Shown: in pieces, positions 51,150 through 60,800 of the stretch
Layout: every line of letters starts with the position of its first letter
How positions within the stretch are numbered: position 1 is the first letter of the stretch
Assembly: GCA_947359465.1 (NCBI GenBank)
Contig: OX375878.1
Span: 92,836,377 to 92,900,376 of the forward strand
Length of the DNA: 64,000 nt
Origin: Metellina segmentata
Taxonomy: Eukaryota; Arthropoda; Arachnida; Araneae; Tetragnathidae
Direction: 5' to 3'
Notes under the pieces: model-generated
Databases searched by the model: none
What the model was told of the DNA's origin: nothing
What the model saw: only the letters and a program-made list of their open reading frames with translations
Translations under genes and position numbers: made by a program

Positions 51150-53020
51150 AGGAAATAAATATAGTTTTGATATTTATTTGTTTTAAAATTTTATTTATGG
51201 ATTATTGGCGCGTATATTTTCTATGAATCGCTAAACAAGACTCCAAAAACTGAAGAATTCAACACACACACACACACACTTCAATGGAAACCTCTCGAAA
51301 CTCTAGTACTCCTCGCAATATGTCTTGGCGATACTTTCGAAATAATAGATACAACCTGTGCTTCATTTCTATTCATCTCTTGAAATTGTTATCAAATTTG
51401 TTTTAACTAAAATACTTTCCACTACGCCACATTAGGTATTCTGTGGAAATTGTGATAAACCCTTTTAAACTTAAAGTTAATTGTAGAACATTTCCATTCA
51501 CATCTAAGAACTCTTCCTGCGGTTTGGTTGCTCTAATTTGTAGTTTTTCATAAAAACTCTAGTTATGTTCCTTAGTACACGTACTCATGCACTTTTCAAA
51601 CAACACTGTAGTTAATTATTTCCAATTTTGTATAGTTGTCCTTTTATATTTCACAATGGATCTGCATATGGTGAGTAAAGGTTAACAACTACGATGACCC
51701 TGATTTTTTTTAAAAGAATAAATCCTCTACGTAATCTGTAGTTGCAAACCGGTTATTTTAAAATAAAATAGGATGTTCTTAAAAGAGTGTTAATCGCGTT
51801 CAATGAATTGAATACATACTCAAATGTGTGTAAACATAACTAAATAACATCTTTGTGCTACGCTAATTAAACACAAGAACTTAGCGCAAAGGAATTGTAA
51901 TCTATTTATATGATGCACAAAAGATGCTATATTTTTTATTAAATACAGCAATAAAATCAAATAAAAAAGGCATGCTATGTTTTCAACGATTCTTATTTTC
52001 AAATCATATTAAATTTTATCGTGAAAAAACGAATACTACACTGTTGAATAGCGAACAATCGCCTTTCACGAAGCAAATCTATTGAGGATAGAGATGCCTG
52101 GTAAAACCGCGAAACAGGGTTTGTGGCAAAACAGTAGTTTTATAAAACTATAATGTATAGCCACCAGCCAAAATCATAAAAAGGGTATGAAAACTTTTTC
52201 TGGACCCGAGACCTTTTATAGCCCATCGGTCAAAAAGGTAAGAAAAATTCTTTGACAAATTTTTGTCTTATCTGATCGGATATCAAAGGTCAAAAAAGGT
52301 TTTATTTTTTTCCCGACGGGATATAAAAGGCCAAGCTTGACATGAATCTGGACACGGACCATCTGAGTCACCAATCGCTTGACATGGGGGAAAACAAAAG
52401 TAGAAAGTGCATCGGGGTTGGTGCACGTTAAATCTGTAGGTGTCAATTGAATGGGAAAGATACCGACCCATTTTGATGAAGCCTGTGGCCTCTAATTCAA
52501 TTTCCGACCCAACCAATTAATCCTACAGACGGTGTTCAGATTCTGCGTTTGAAAAGGTTAACATAATGTTCTTCACACCAAGATTGCCTACGTTTTCATC
52601 AGCATCCCTTTTAGAAAACTAGAGTTTCACTGCATCAGTAACCCTTTGCAGCCATTCCCATATGTTCTTTTTAAACAATATTTGCTCAATGAGTGTATCA
52701 GAATTTGTTCAAAGCGTTGATAGACCATAGACTTAGAATAAGTGATAGACAGGAATGAAAAAGATACCGGCCTCGAAGTCGACCCACTAAATAATCCGAT
52801 GAAGGGGTCTGCGATTGAAAATGAAATTTCAATTGGCTCATTCGATCGACATCCTGAAATTTTTAACAGAACGTTTTTCTCACGCCTCAAGCAAACTGAG
52901 GCACAGCATGATACCAAGTCTCTGAAAAGGAAGGCATGCCCTTTCCAAGTCGGCCATTTGCGATTGGTCGTCCGAAAACATTCAACACACAAAATTATGA
53001 TGGTATTTTTTAATTAACGT
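51150..53020. other. No recognised feature
   Basis: About 1.9 kb. An (AC)n run at 51264-51279 is the only clear structure. Open frames at 52627-52992 (minus, 121 codons) and 52742-53017 (plus, 91 codons) overlap and match no family I know. Confidence 0.45.
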
Positions 53021-53022
53021 CA

Positions 53023-53345
53023 CAACTGGCTATTGGTGACGGTCCGGTATCAACTCCGAAGGAAAGAGAGGTCTGATGACAGCAACTTGTTAATTAGAAC
53101 CATGGTCAGATGACGAGGATATACCTCAGCTGGCACTAGACTTTCTAAATTTCCACATTGTCATCTGACCGTGGTTCAGATTTACGTGGTGTTGTACTCG
53201 AATCTTTCCCGTCTGCATTGATCCTGGACCGTCGTCAATAGCCTGCTGTGTTGCTCCAGTGAGATGTTAATTAAAATACGTACCTTCCAAACTTCCATGC
53301 CAAAGTGAGGATATTTGAGACTACGACTGATTTAACCTGCACCCC
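53023..53345 (-). mobile_element. Old SINE core (minus) split by a headless SINE insertion
   Basis: Minus-strand core at 53023-53152 (ggctattggtgacggtccgg, cagatgacgagg, gctggcactagactttc) resumes at 53283 (cttccaaacttccatgccaa ... tttaacctgcacc). The interruption is a plus-strand headless copy (next entry). It ends at a C run. Confidence 0.7.
53153..53282 (+). mobile_element. Headless SINE family A insertion, plus strand
   Basis: Begins TTGTCATCTGACCGTGGTTC and runs through the 3' end agtgagatgttaattaaaat. The imperfect repeat ctttctaaatttcca / ccttccaaacttcca flanks it, consistent with an old target duplication. Same 5' boundary as the insertions at 25586-25707 and 56479-56609. Confidence 0.7.
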
Positions 53346-53364
53346 CCCCCCCGGTACAGGTTGG

Positions 53365-53695
53365 GCCGACTAACAGGTATAGTAGTTAAGATGTTAGCCT
53401 CTGGATCGGAAGTTCCTGGTTTGAATCCGGGTCCGGGCATGGATGTTTGTAAGCGTATGGTTTAGAGGCGGCAGGTGCACCTTAAATCTGCCATGGCCGA
53501 AAGTCCTCACGTTGGGTTGATGTGGAAGTTTGGAGAGTGGGGTGCCAGCTCAGGTGTTGCCTCGTCATTGAACGTGGTTCAAAATTACGAGGTGTTGTCC
53601 TCGGATCTTTTATTTAAAGGATTAATCCCGGACCGTCGTCAATAGCCCGTTGTGTTGCTCTAGCACGACGTTAATTAAAATTACCTCATCTTACT
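53365..53695 (+). mobile_element. SINE family A, full-length copy
   Basis: gggccgactaacaggtatag head with box B GGTTTGAATCC, core as in the copy at 25990, tail gttaattaaaattacc. A clean target duplication is not visible. Confidence 0.85.
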
Positions 53696-53802
53696 TTGTA
53701 CAAGATAGTTTTTGTTGGATTCGAACTCGCAACCTGAAAAAATTAAGTGTACCAAATTTATTGTAAATTGGTTAAATTGTGATAGAGATACTGAACGTTA
53801 TT

Positions 53803-53890
53803 TCTATTTAGATCTCGAATCTTCCCCTTCGGTATTGATCCTGGATCGTCGTCAATAGCCCGTTGTGTTGCTCTAGTTCGACGTTACTTT
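53803..53890 (+). mobile_element. SINE core 3'-end fragment
   Basis: gatctcgaatcttccccttc, gatcctggatcgtcgtcaat, agcccgttgtgttgctctag, ttcgacgtta: the last 85 bp of the family A/C core. It lies within retroelement-tail fragments (53740-53780, 53930-54210: tggattggtcaaacgg, tagatttgtatagagaac). Confidence 0.7.
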
Positions 53891-54214
53891 AAATATGTAA
53901 CTATTTACCTATTTGGATTACGAATCGTTTTTACCTCCCTCTCGTCCCAAGACAAACAGAACGAGGGTTCATACATAGCCTGTTTCTGGCAGGATTCTAA
54001 AGAATGAATGTATCAAATTTGGTCTGACATCGTAAAAATACTCAATATTATTAATATGGGGATTTCGTATTGTTTTTAGCGTCTCTGCACGCCCAAAAGA
54101 AATATAATGGGGGTTATTAAGTAGCCTATGTTACTCGCAGGTTTCTAAAGAGCAAGTATAGCAAATTTGGTGTGGATTGGTCAAACGGTATAGATTTGTA
54201 TAGAGAACAGCGAA

Positions 54215-55350
54215 ACGAGAATTGGTTTATGTATTTAATAGTTTTGTTACATAGATTATAGAGACAATTAAGAAGTGGTTTTATATATAGAACTAGTTTT
54301 AGATTATTAAAAAGTTAATCGATATTTTACTATTTGTAATTTGATTCAAGGTAAATTTATGGGTTCAGGTTTAATACATTTTAATTTCCTGATTATACAT
54401 AACTTTTATTTTCGACTTCGAGGTTATGCATCGCATTTTTATAAAAATTTTCATTAATTATTTTGTTCAGTCTCATTTTGGAGAGTTGGTATCTGATCAG
54501 GACTCCATTGCCTCTCCTTGGTCAAGAATAGGTGCTTTTTATGAAGATAAGGACTAGATAACTTATTTTTATGATAAAGGCAAATATTTAAATTATCAAA
54601 AAATATTGTTCGCTCAAGGTCACCTGAACATAAAGATATTTATTAATTTATACTATGTAAATATACACTGGAAACTGAATTGAATTTTACACTGGACATT
54701 CAATCTCGGAATTTGTGAAAACAATTTGAATAAATTTAAAGCGTCATAAAAAGTTAATTATCCGATCGCTTAGTCTATTTTTCAATCAATGGAGGTTTGA
54801 CCATTTCAGTCTGAAAAATGTGTATGAAATATTAAAACCCCAACTTTGGATACATTAAATTTACCTATTTTATGCTAAAATTCCTGTGTCTAAACTCAAA
54901 ACTTATAAATAATTATAATTAATAACGTTTGAAATATTTGTTATATGACCTGCTAACACTAATGTTGTGCAAAATTTGAGAAACACGACATTTGAAATTG
55001 TCAGTACTAATTCATCAATTCTAATTGTAATTACAAAACGCGAATACACCAGTAGTTGAATTTTCGACATATTTATTAATTTTATCTCAGTAAATATTGC
55101 ATTTCCAAACATGTGAAGACAGTTTAAAATAGTTCAAATTCAATGCTATACAAAATTGTTTCGAAAACGATACACCCACTGTTAGAATTTTAAACGATCA
55201 AACAGTTTTATTTGTCCGAAAAATACTTGATAAAATTTTTCTTTCTTATCAGTTAAAAATCTTGCGAGTGCTGGAAATATTCCTGTTTTCATACCCGTAA
55301 CAAAATCTGCTGTCACTGCTTCTTGCAAAAAATTGGTTAAAGTGTTTTTC
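54215..55350. other. No recognised feature
   Basis: AT-rich sequence of about 1.1 kb. Nothing identified. Confidence 0.5.
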
Positions 55351-55353
55351 CCT

Positions 55354-55824
55354 TCATGTAAATTTATCTTTGAAATTTAAAAAAAAGAAAAAAATTACAA
55401 GATTCACAATCAAAAAAGTTTTTGGACAGCTAACAATCAAAATTAGGCCAGTTTTGTCAGCATTTATTCTGAACAAAGTGGGTTTTGTATTTTGATCAAT
55501 CAGGGGGATCGTAGCATTTTGTCCACTCCACAATTTAAAAAGATGGAGAGCTGCACTCCTTTTCAACACATAAACCCACAGTCCACACAAAACAACAAAA
55601 AAATGATACAACTCCATCCCGATGGCGTCCTCACTCCCCAGCAATTCTTCGTATTTCGAAAGACGGGGAAAATATGACTCACTAATGACTTCCATGAGAA
55701 AACGTCTCAAAGAAGCCAAAGCCAAAATATGCGCCAAAGTATTTGCCAAGAAAGCGATAACTGATGAAATGTGATAGTTGCAAATAGCGATAACTCGCCA
55801 AACAAAATTACCATGAACACACAC
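55354..55824 (-). CDS. Orphan open reading frame, 156 codons, next to an element end
   Basis: Minus-strand frame starting ATG at 55824 and running without stops to 55354. It starts just inside the CCCAGGTAGCACA element end (56170) and 20 nt past the GGGTGCGAGATGCAGCG segment that also occurs at 35722. The middle reads LRRFLMEVISESYFPRLSKY and EELLGSEDAIGMELYHFF. The C-terminal part is hydrophobic and Lys/Phe-rich from AT-rich DNA. I recognise no domain. It may be the first exon of a gene carried by the element, or chance. Confidence 0.3.
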   Translation of the reverse strand: MCVHGNFVWRVIAICNYHISSVIAFLANTLAHILALASLRRFLMEVISESYFPRLSKYEELLGSEDAIGMELYHFFVVLCGLWVYVLKRSAALHLFKLWSGQNATIPLIDQNTKPTLFRINADKTGLILIVSCPKTFLIVNLVIFFFFLNFKDKFT

Positions 55825-55854
55825 TAATTACCCGCCTCGGGCGCTGCATCTCGC

Positions 55855-56170
55855 ACCCGTTCGATAGATTATAGGTTTTTGGATATTGTTTTCACAATGT
55901 CGCCAAATATCGGTACAATATTGGGAAAAATTGCGTAATGTTTAAATTATAAAAAATATGGGTAAAACAACATGGTGTCATTATTTACAGTATTACTACA
56001 TGATTATAAGGTTATTAAAAGCGTTATTTACAGTCTTCCTCGTTTTATAAAACTAAACGATATCTGCCAATATCGACAGATATCGTAATTCCGACATTCG
56101 ACATTCACAGACATTCAAAACATTGGCCAATATTGGTAGAATGTTGGCCAATGTTGTTGTGCTACCTGGG
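55855..56170 (-). mobile_element. Unassigned element end, reverse orientation
   Basis: Read on the minus strand from 56170: CCCAGGTAGCACAACAACAT, then modules such as TTGGCCAACATT, CCAATATTGGCC and GATATCTGTCGATATTGGC, matching the architecture at 31536-31960. It points towards the end at 31536 but the flanks show no shared duplication. Confidence 0.6.
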
Positions 56171-56284
56171 TTTTAAGAAGAAATTAGTAGTCCACATAAT
56201 TCGCCGAAGTCCGTCATTTACAAAGTGTTGGCTTCTTAGGATGAAGCTGAGCCCGTAAAAATGTAGGTATGTAGTTAATTAAAG

Positions 56285-56450
56285 TTGCACTGGAGCATTA
56301 TAAGCATGTGAAGAATGGTATATTTTGTGGCTGAGTTTGGCCGGTCGGAAGATTAAGAGTAGCAATTAGCAGGTGTCCTCGGAGGTTGATCCAGGACCAT
56401 CTACAATAGCTCCCTGTATTGCTCCAGTTTGACGTTGATTAAAATATCTA
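56285..56450 (+). mobile_element. Degenerate SINE core fragments
   Basis: gcaggtgtcctcggaggttg, atccaggaccatctacaata, gctccagtttgacgttgatt: diverged 3' half of the core. The 5' half is barely recognisable. Confidence 0.45.
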
Positions 56451-56478
56451 CCTCCATAACACGCCAAGTAAGAATGGG

Positions 56479-56609
56479 TAATTTGGTAATTTATTGTTTA
56501 CGTCGTACTAGAGCAACACAACGGGCTATTGACGACGGTCCGGGATCAGTCCCTTAAGGGAAAGATCCGAGGACAACACCTCGTAATTTTGAACCACGGT
56601 CAGATGACG
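56479..56609 (-). mobile_element. Headless SINE family A insertion
   Basis: Minus strand; only the last 125 or so bases of the core plus tail. Perfect 13-bp target duplication AAGTAAGAATGGG at 56466-56478 and 56610-56622. Low divergence from the family A copies suggests a recent insertion. Confidence 0.9.
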
Positions 56610-56724
56610 AAGTAAGAATGGGATAACTTGCTGACAAACAACGATAAGTCCGCTTGTTGATGGAGGACTGGATAGAGTTCATCCATTTTTCATCACAAAT
56701 CAGCAAGAAGTGCAAGATGGTAGG

Positions 56725-56900
56725 TATTTTAATTAACTTCATTCTGGAGCAATACAATGTGCTATGGCTCCTCCTGGATCAAAACCCTACAAAGGGAAAG
56801 AGACGAGGACAACATCACGTAATTTTAAACCGAAGTCAGATGACGAGGCAACGCCATCGTGAGGACATTTGAGGCCATGATAAATTTAATGGGTAGGTTT
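56725..56900 (-). mobile_element. Degenerate SINE core, minus strand
   Basis: aattaacttcattctggagc (3' end), gtcagatgacgaggcaacgc and gaggccatgataaatttaa in plus-strand order, matching the core right to left with many changes. Confidence 0.5.
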
Positions 56901-57536
56901 TAAAATTAATGTCTAGTTGGAGCAACATAAGGAGCTACCTAGATTTAATAAAAACTAAGAAAAATATATTTTAACGGTAACCGCTTCAAATTTGAGGGAA
57001 TTTTTGAAACCCAAAACAAAAATTTCTACAAGTAAAATGAAAAAACGAGTATTTTCATTTTGAAGGTTCTTTTTCAACAAACATAAATAAAAGTTTAACT
57101 TTATTTCTATCACAAAAAAACAACAACAAAATTTTAGATTTTCATATGGACAATGACTGTCTACGGTTCTTTTGATCTTGAAGATGATGTATGACTTGTC
57201 TTTATATTTACTTTTTTTACTTGACTAATAATTCATCAATTATACTTTTGCCTTTTGTTTATATTCTCTAAGCTTGGATTGATTGAACTCATAATTTACA
57301 GTGTGTTTCTGTTTAAACAGATTGGATTTTACTGATTAAATGCAACTTACAAAATCTAGTTTGTGTTCTCCTGTTTCAGGTACTAGACGTGGAACACGAA
57401 ATAAGTTACTTGTGATTTTGTTTTCAGTGTAAAATTTGTAATTTGTCTTTTTTTACGTTGAATTCAATAAGAAATTAGTTTTTTCTTTTGATGTACTTAT
57501 TTACTTAAGTTGAATATTTGTTTGATTATCTTGTAG

Positions 57537-57896
57537 GATTTCTTTGATGACACTTTTCGTAACATTTCTGATGCAGAGTTATCCAGCCACACTGCAAATG
57601 TTTTATTAGAGAGTACTTCAACCAATAATGAGCCAGATCATCCATCCACTGAAGTGAAATTTCAAGAGAAAAATCAAGCCGAAACATGTTCACCTTTGTT
57701 GAATCAAAATTTAAATTCCAGTCAAAACTTCTTTGAGAAGTCAGATGCTGATAAAGCATTGTCTTGTACCCCCAACATCATTTTAGGTATCAATACTGAG
57801 AAAACTGCAATTATTAATTCCAGGTTTACCCCAGGTTTCACCCCGAAATTGAAGAAAAGAAAATTTCCTGGTCCAGCTGGCGTTTTTTCTGAAAAA
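57537..57896 (+). CDS. HROB: HROB exon with the FPGPAG motif
   Basis: 120 codons, phase 0 to 0. It starts at the acceptor cttgtag with DFFDDTFRNISDAE, passes a Ser/Asn/Gln-rich linker, and ends FTPKLKKRKFPGPAGVFSEK. In vertebrates the region around FPGPAG contributes to MCM8-MCM9 contact. The first residues resemble the vertebrate sequence just after the first coding exon, so a small upstream exon with ATG is expected. Confidence 0.88.
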
Positions 57897-60800
57897 GTGA
57901 GTTTTAGAGTGAAGAACAGACTTAGTAAAATTTCATTTATACATATATTTTTTTATTTTATTACTACTTTATTAAAAATGCAAAATTGGTGATACTGGTT
58001 TGTTTTTTAAATTTCAAATAGATTACTTGTCATTGGATTTAATAAAGTTGGATTTTTGTTATACAGTTTCTTATATACTAAATTATATCTTAATGTACTA
58101 AAATATATCCATTTACATATTAGTTATAAATGGATATACTCTTTAGTTTATTAAGATATAGAATCAATATTTATGATTAATAATTATTACACCAAAAGTC
58201 AATATTTATGGAAATATTTATGTAAGCGTGCACTCCGAACATAAAAATTATTCACATTGCTAAGACTATATTTCAAGCTGCTGAATCTGATTAAAAAACT
58301 AATTATGTAACTTATTTTCTCTCGTAGTAGCTATGGATTACAAACTTATTATTTAAGCTAGAGCATTTTTCTTACATGTAATAAGAATTACAAATTTCGA
58401 AAACAAAACATTTCCTATGTTTTACCTTATGATCTTAGGTTGTTTGGGAAGCATTTTAATTTTAAGTGATGAAAATAGCTAGAAGTTACTGCCAAAGTTA
58501 TAAATTGTTCTATGGAAATATAATACCAAATCTAGTGGTGATTAAGGATATAAGGAGTAACTTGAGTAACCTCAATTATGTCACTTTGTATGGGGATGCA
58601 CTCTACCCTTATTACTCCTACACACTGGCACCTAACAAAAACAGGGACAGCTTCAACAGCAACTTGATTCTTTGTTCATGCATGGATCACTAATCAAGCA
58701 TATCAAACTTTTAAAATCTTATTTAAGGTTTTGGTTGTTGACCATGGAAATACTTTATTCCTATATCTCTGCTTTCCCTAAAATGATTTTATCTAATTTT
58801 ACTCTAGAGAGCTTTAAAAGTACCTAGTATTTTTTCAAATGTTTTGTAGTGCAGTTATAAATTGATCCATTTCTACATAGTAATGCATCTAAAATAGAAT
58901 TTGGAATTTCTCTTCTGTTCTTGAAAAGTAAGAAAATCCCCAAATTCTAACCTGTACTGAATATTTGTGCATAGATTCAATAAAAATTTTAAACAATTCT
59001 ATAACAAAATGTGCTTAGAATGAATTTCAAGTAACCTTTTATGAATATTCAATTTTCTCAAGTCTTATTTATAAATATACTTTCAATACTATATAAAATT
59101 AAAATTCTAGCAATTTTGAAATGTTATTCTATTTCCAAGTTTTGCAAATTGAGGTGAAAAATGGCTATAATTAATCTTTAGAGTTGCCAAATAATTTAAA
59201 AATTTAATTTAAATAGCATTGTTTTCTTATGGTAAAATTACTGTGCATTTCCTTTTTTTTTTTTTCACAGAATGATGGCAATTTCCATCCTGAGGAATCA
59301 AACCATCTTGTAAAAAAGAAAATTGAAGCTGAAATTAAAGTGCAGGTGAATATTTTGTATGAAAACCATTAAAACTGTCCTAAAATGATCATTCACATCA
59401 ATGATCAGCATATCATCAACTGACACAAATTTCATATGCTCAATAAATGGTAGGGAATTTTTGTCAATCTTTTTCTGCTATCAACACTTTGAGACTTGAA
59501 TATATACTATGTTATGTTAGAAACCTAAAATGCTGAAGTCGTTCATATTATTTATTCAGATGGAACAAAAAAAAAATGTTTGACTTTATATCAGAATCTT
59601 AAAACTTTCTACTGAAAAAAATCAATGTTCATATTTACAAAGTATAAAGTTTGTTAGCTATCTGAATCACACTAAATGTAAAAAGGGGTCCTGTCTCATT
59701 TTTTCAACTTTTATGCTTTGATGGATTCATGCAATACAGACACCAACACGTCGTTTAATGGTAAAATGGGCCAAATCTTGCCTCTAGATGCTCAGCTGAG
59801 AAAAAATTAACCTTAAAAGTTAAAAGGTGTCTAGTCCAGGAAATTTAGTACTCGAGAAGGTTAACAGGTGGCAGCAGGGTATCCTGTTGTTCCTACCTTC
59901 CATGAGTAGGTTTTCATCATTTACATTGCTTTTGTTGTTTGTTGACTAAGGGTTGTAGTTATTATAAAAGGAATTGTTTATGTGGTAGACTTTCACATTG
60001 CATCATTTCCGACCAAAGTTGCTCACTATACTGTGTAAGAAGAGATCTTCTTGAATTCTGATCTCAACATGAAAACTTTTTTTAATTTTTAATCCTACGC
60101 CCAGGTCAAGGCTTTTTGGCAATACGCTGTCCTGCCGTCCAATATTGCGAATAAAGTCCTTGGGGAGAAGTATCCCTGGTGTCAACGTCCTGTAAATTAG
60201 AGCACTCCGCATGGTGTTGTCTGTTCATAAAACCATCGCAACAAAGCGGACAGTGTCAGTATGAGTTTATGTGTGCATGTCCATTGACTTTGGTTTTTTT
60301 GTGGGTCTTAGCGAAATATGACCTTTGTACCATAAAACCCTACCAACTAACCTGCATTCTATCTATCAGGTATTTTAATTCTTAATTCACACTTATAAAC
60401 TCTGAACTTTCACAAACGAAATAAACTAATTATTCACAGAAAATGGAAAGAGACAAGTTTTTATTCTTTTTGAAACTGTAAATATTGATTTGTCAATGCT
60501 TCTTACATACTCCATGTTTGAATACTTTAAGTATTTAACAAATCCAAATGATTCAACTTCTATTGTTGCAGGATATAACAAATTCTCAATTTTCTGCTGA
60601 TGATTTGCTTCTGCCATCATGGCAAAATCTTCAAGCAGATGTCTCTTCTAAAAGTTTATTGTCCACTGCAAAGTTTTACAGCATCCGTAGAGTGTATACT
60701 GAAGTAAGTAATGTTTTAAATATTTGTGCATATTATAAACCTGTTGAGTAAATGCTGTAGGTTCAATTTCTTGAGTGTTATAGTCAAGTTTCTATTTTAG

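Noticed and set aside
52627..53017. Overlapping open frames on both strands (121 and 91 codons)
   Set aside because: No recognisable family, no splice context, and length is possible by chance in this AT-rich DNA.
31536..56170. A single 24.6-kb giant transposon (Maverick-like) between the facing ends
   Set aside because: No polymerase, integrase or capsid-like frame between the ends, no matching target duplication, and a diverged third end inside. Separate copies are more likely.
57386..57430. Candidate upstream HROB exon after a tcctgtttcag acceptor near 57378
   Set aside because: No frame of useful length joins in phase to the exon at 57537, and the donor is unclear. It may be a 5' UTR exon, but nothing in the sequence decides.
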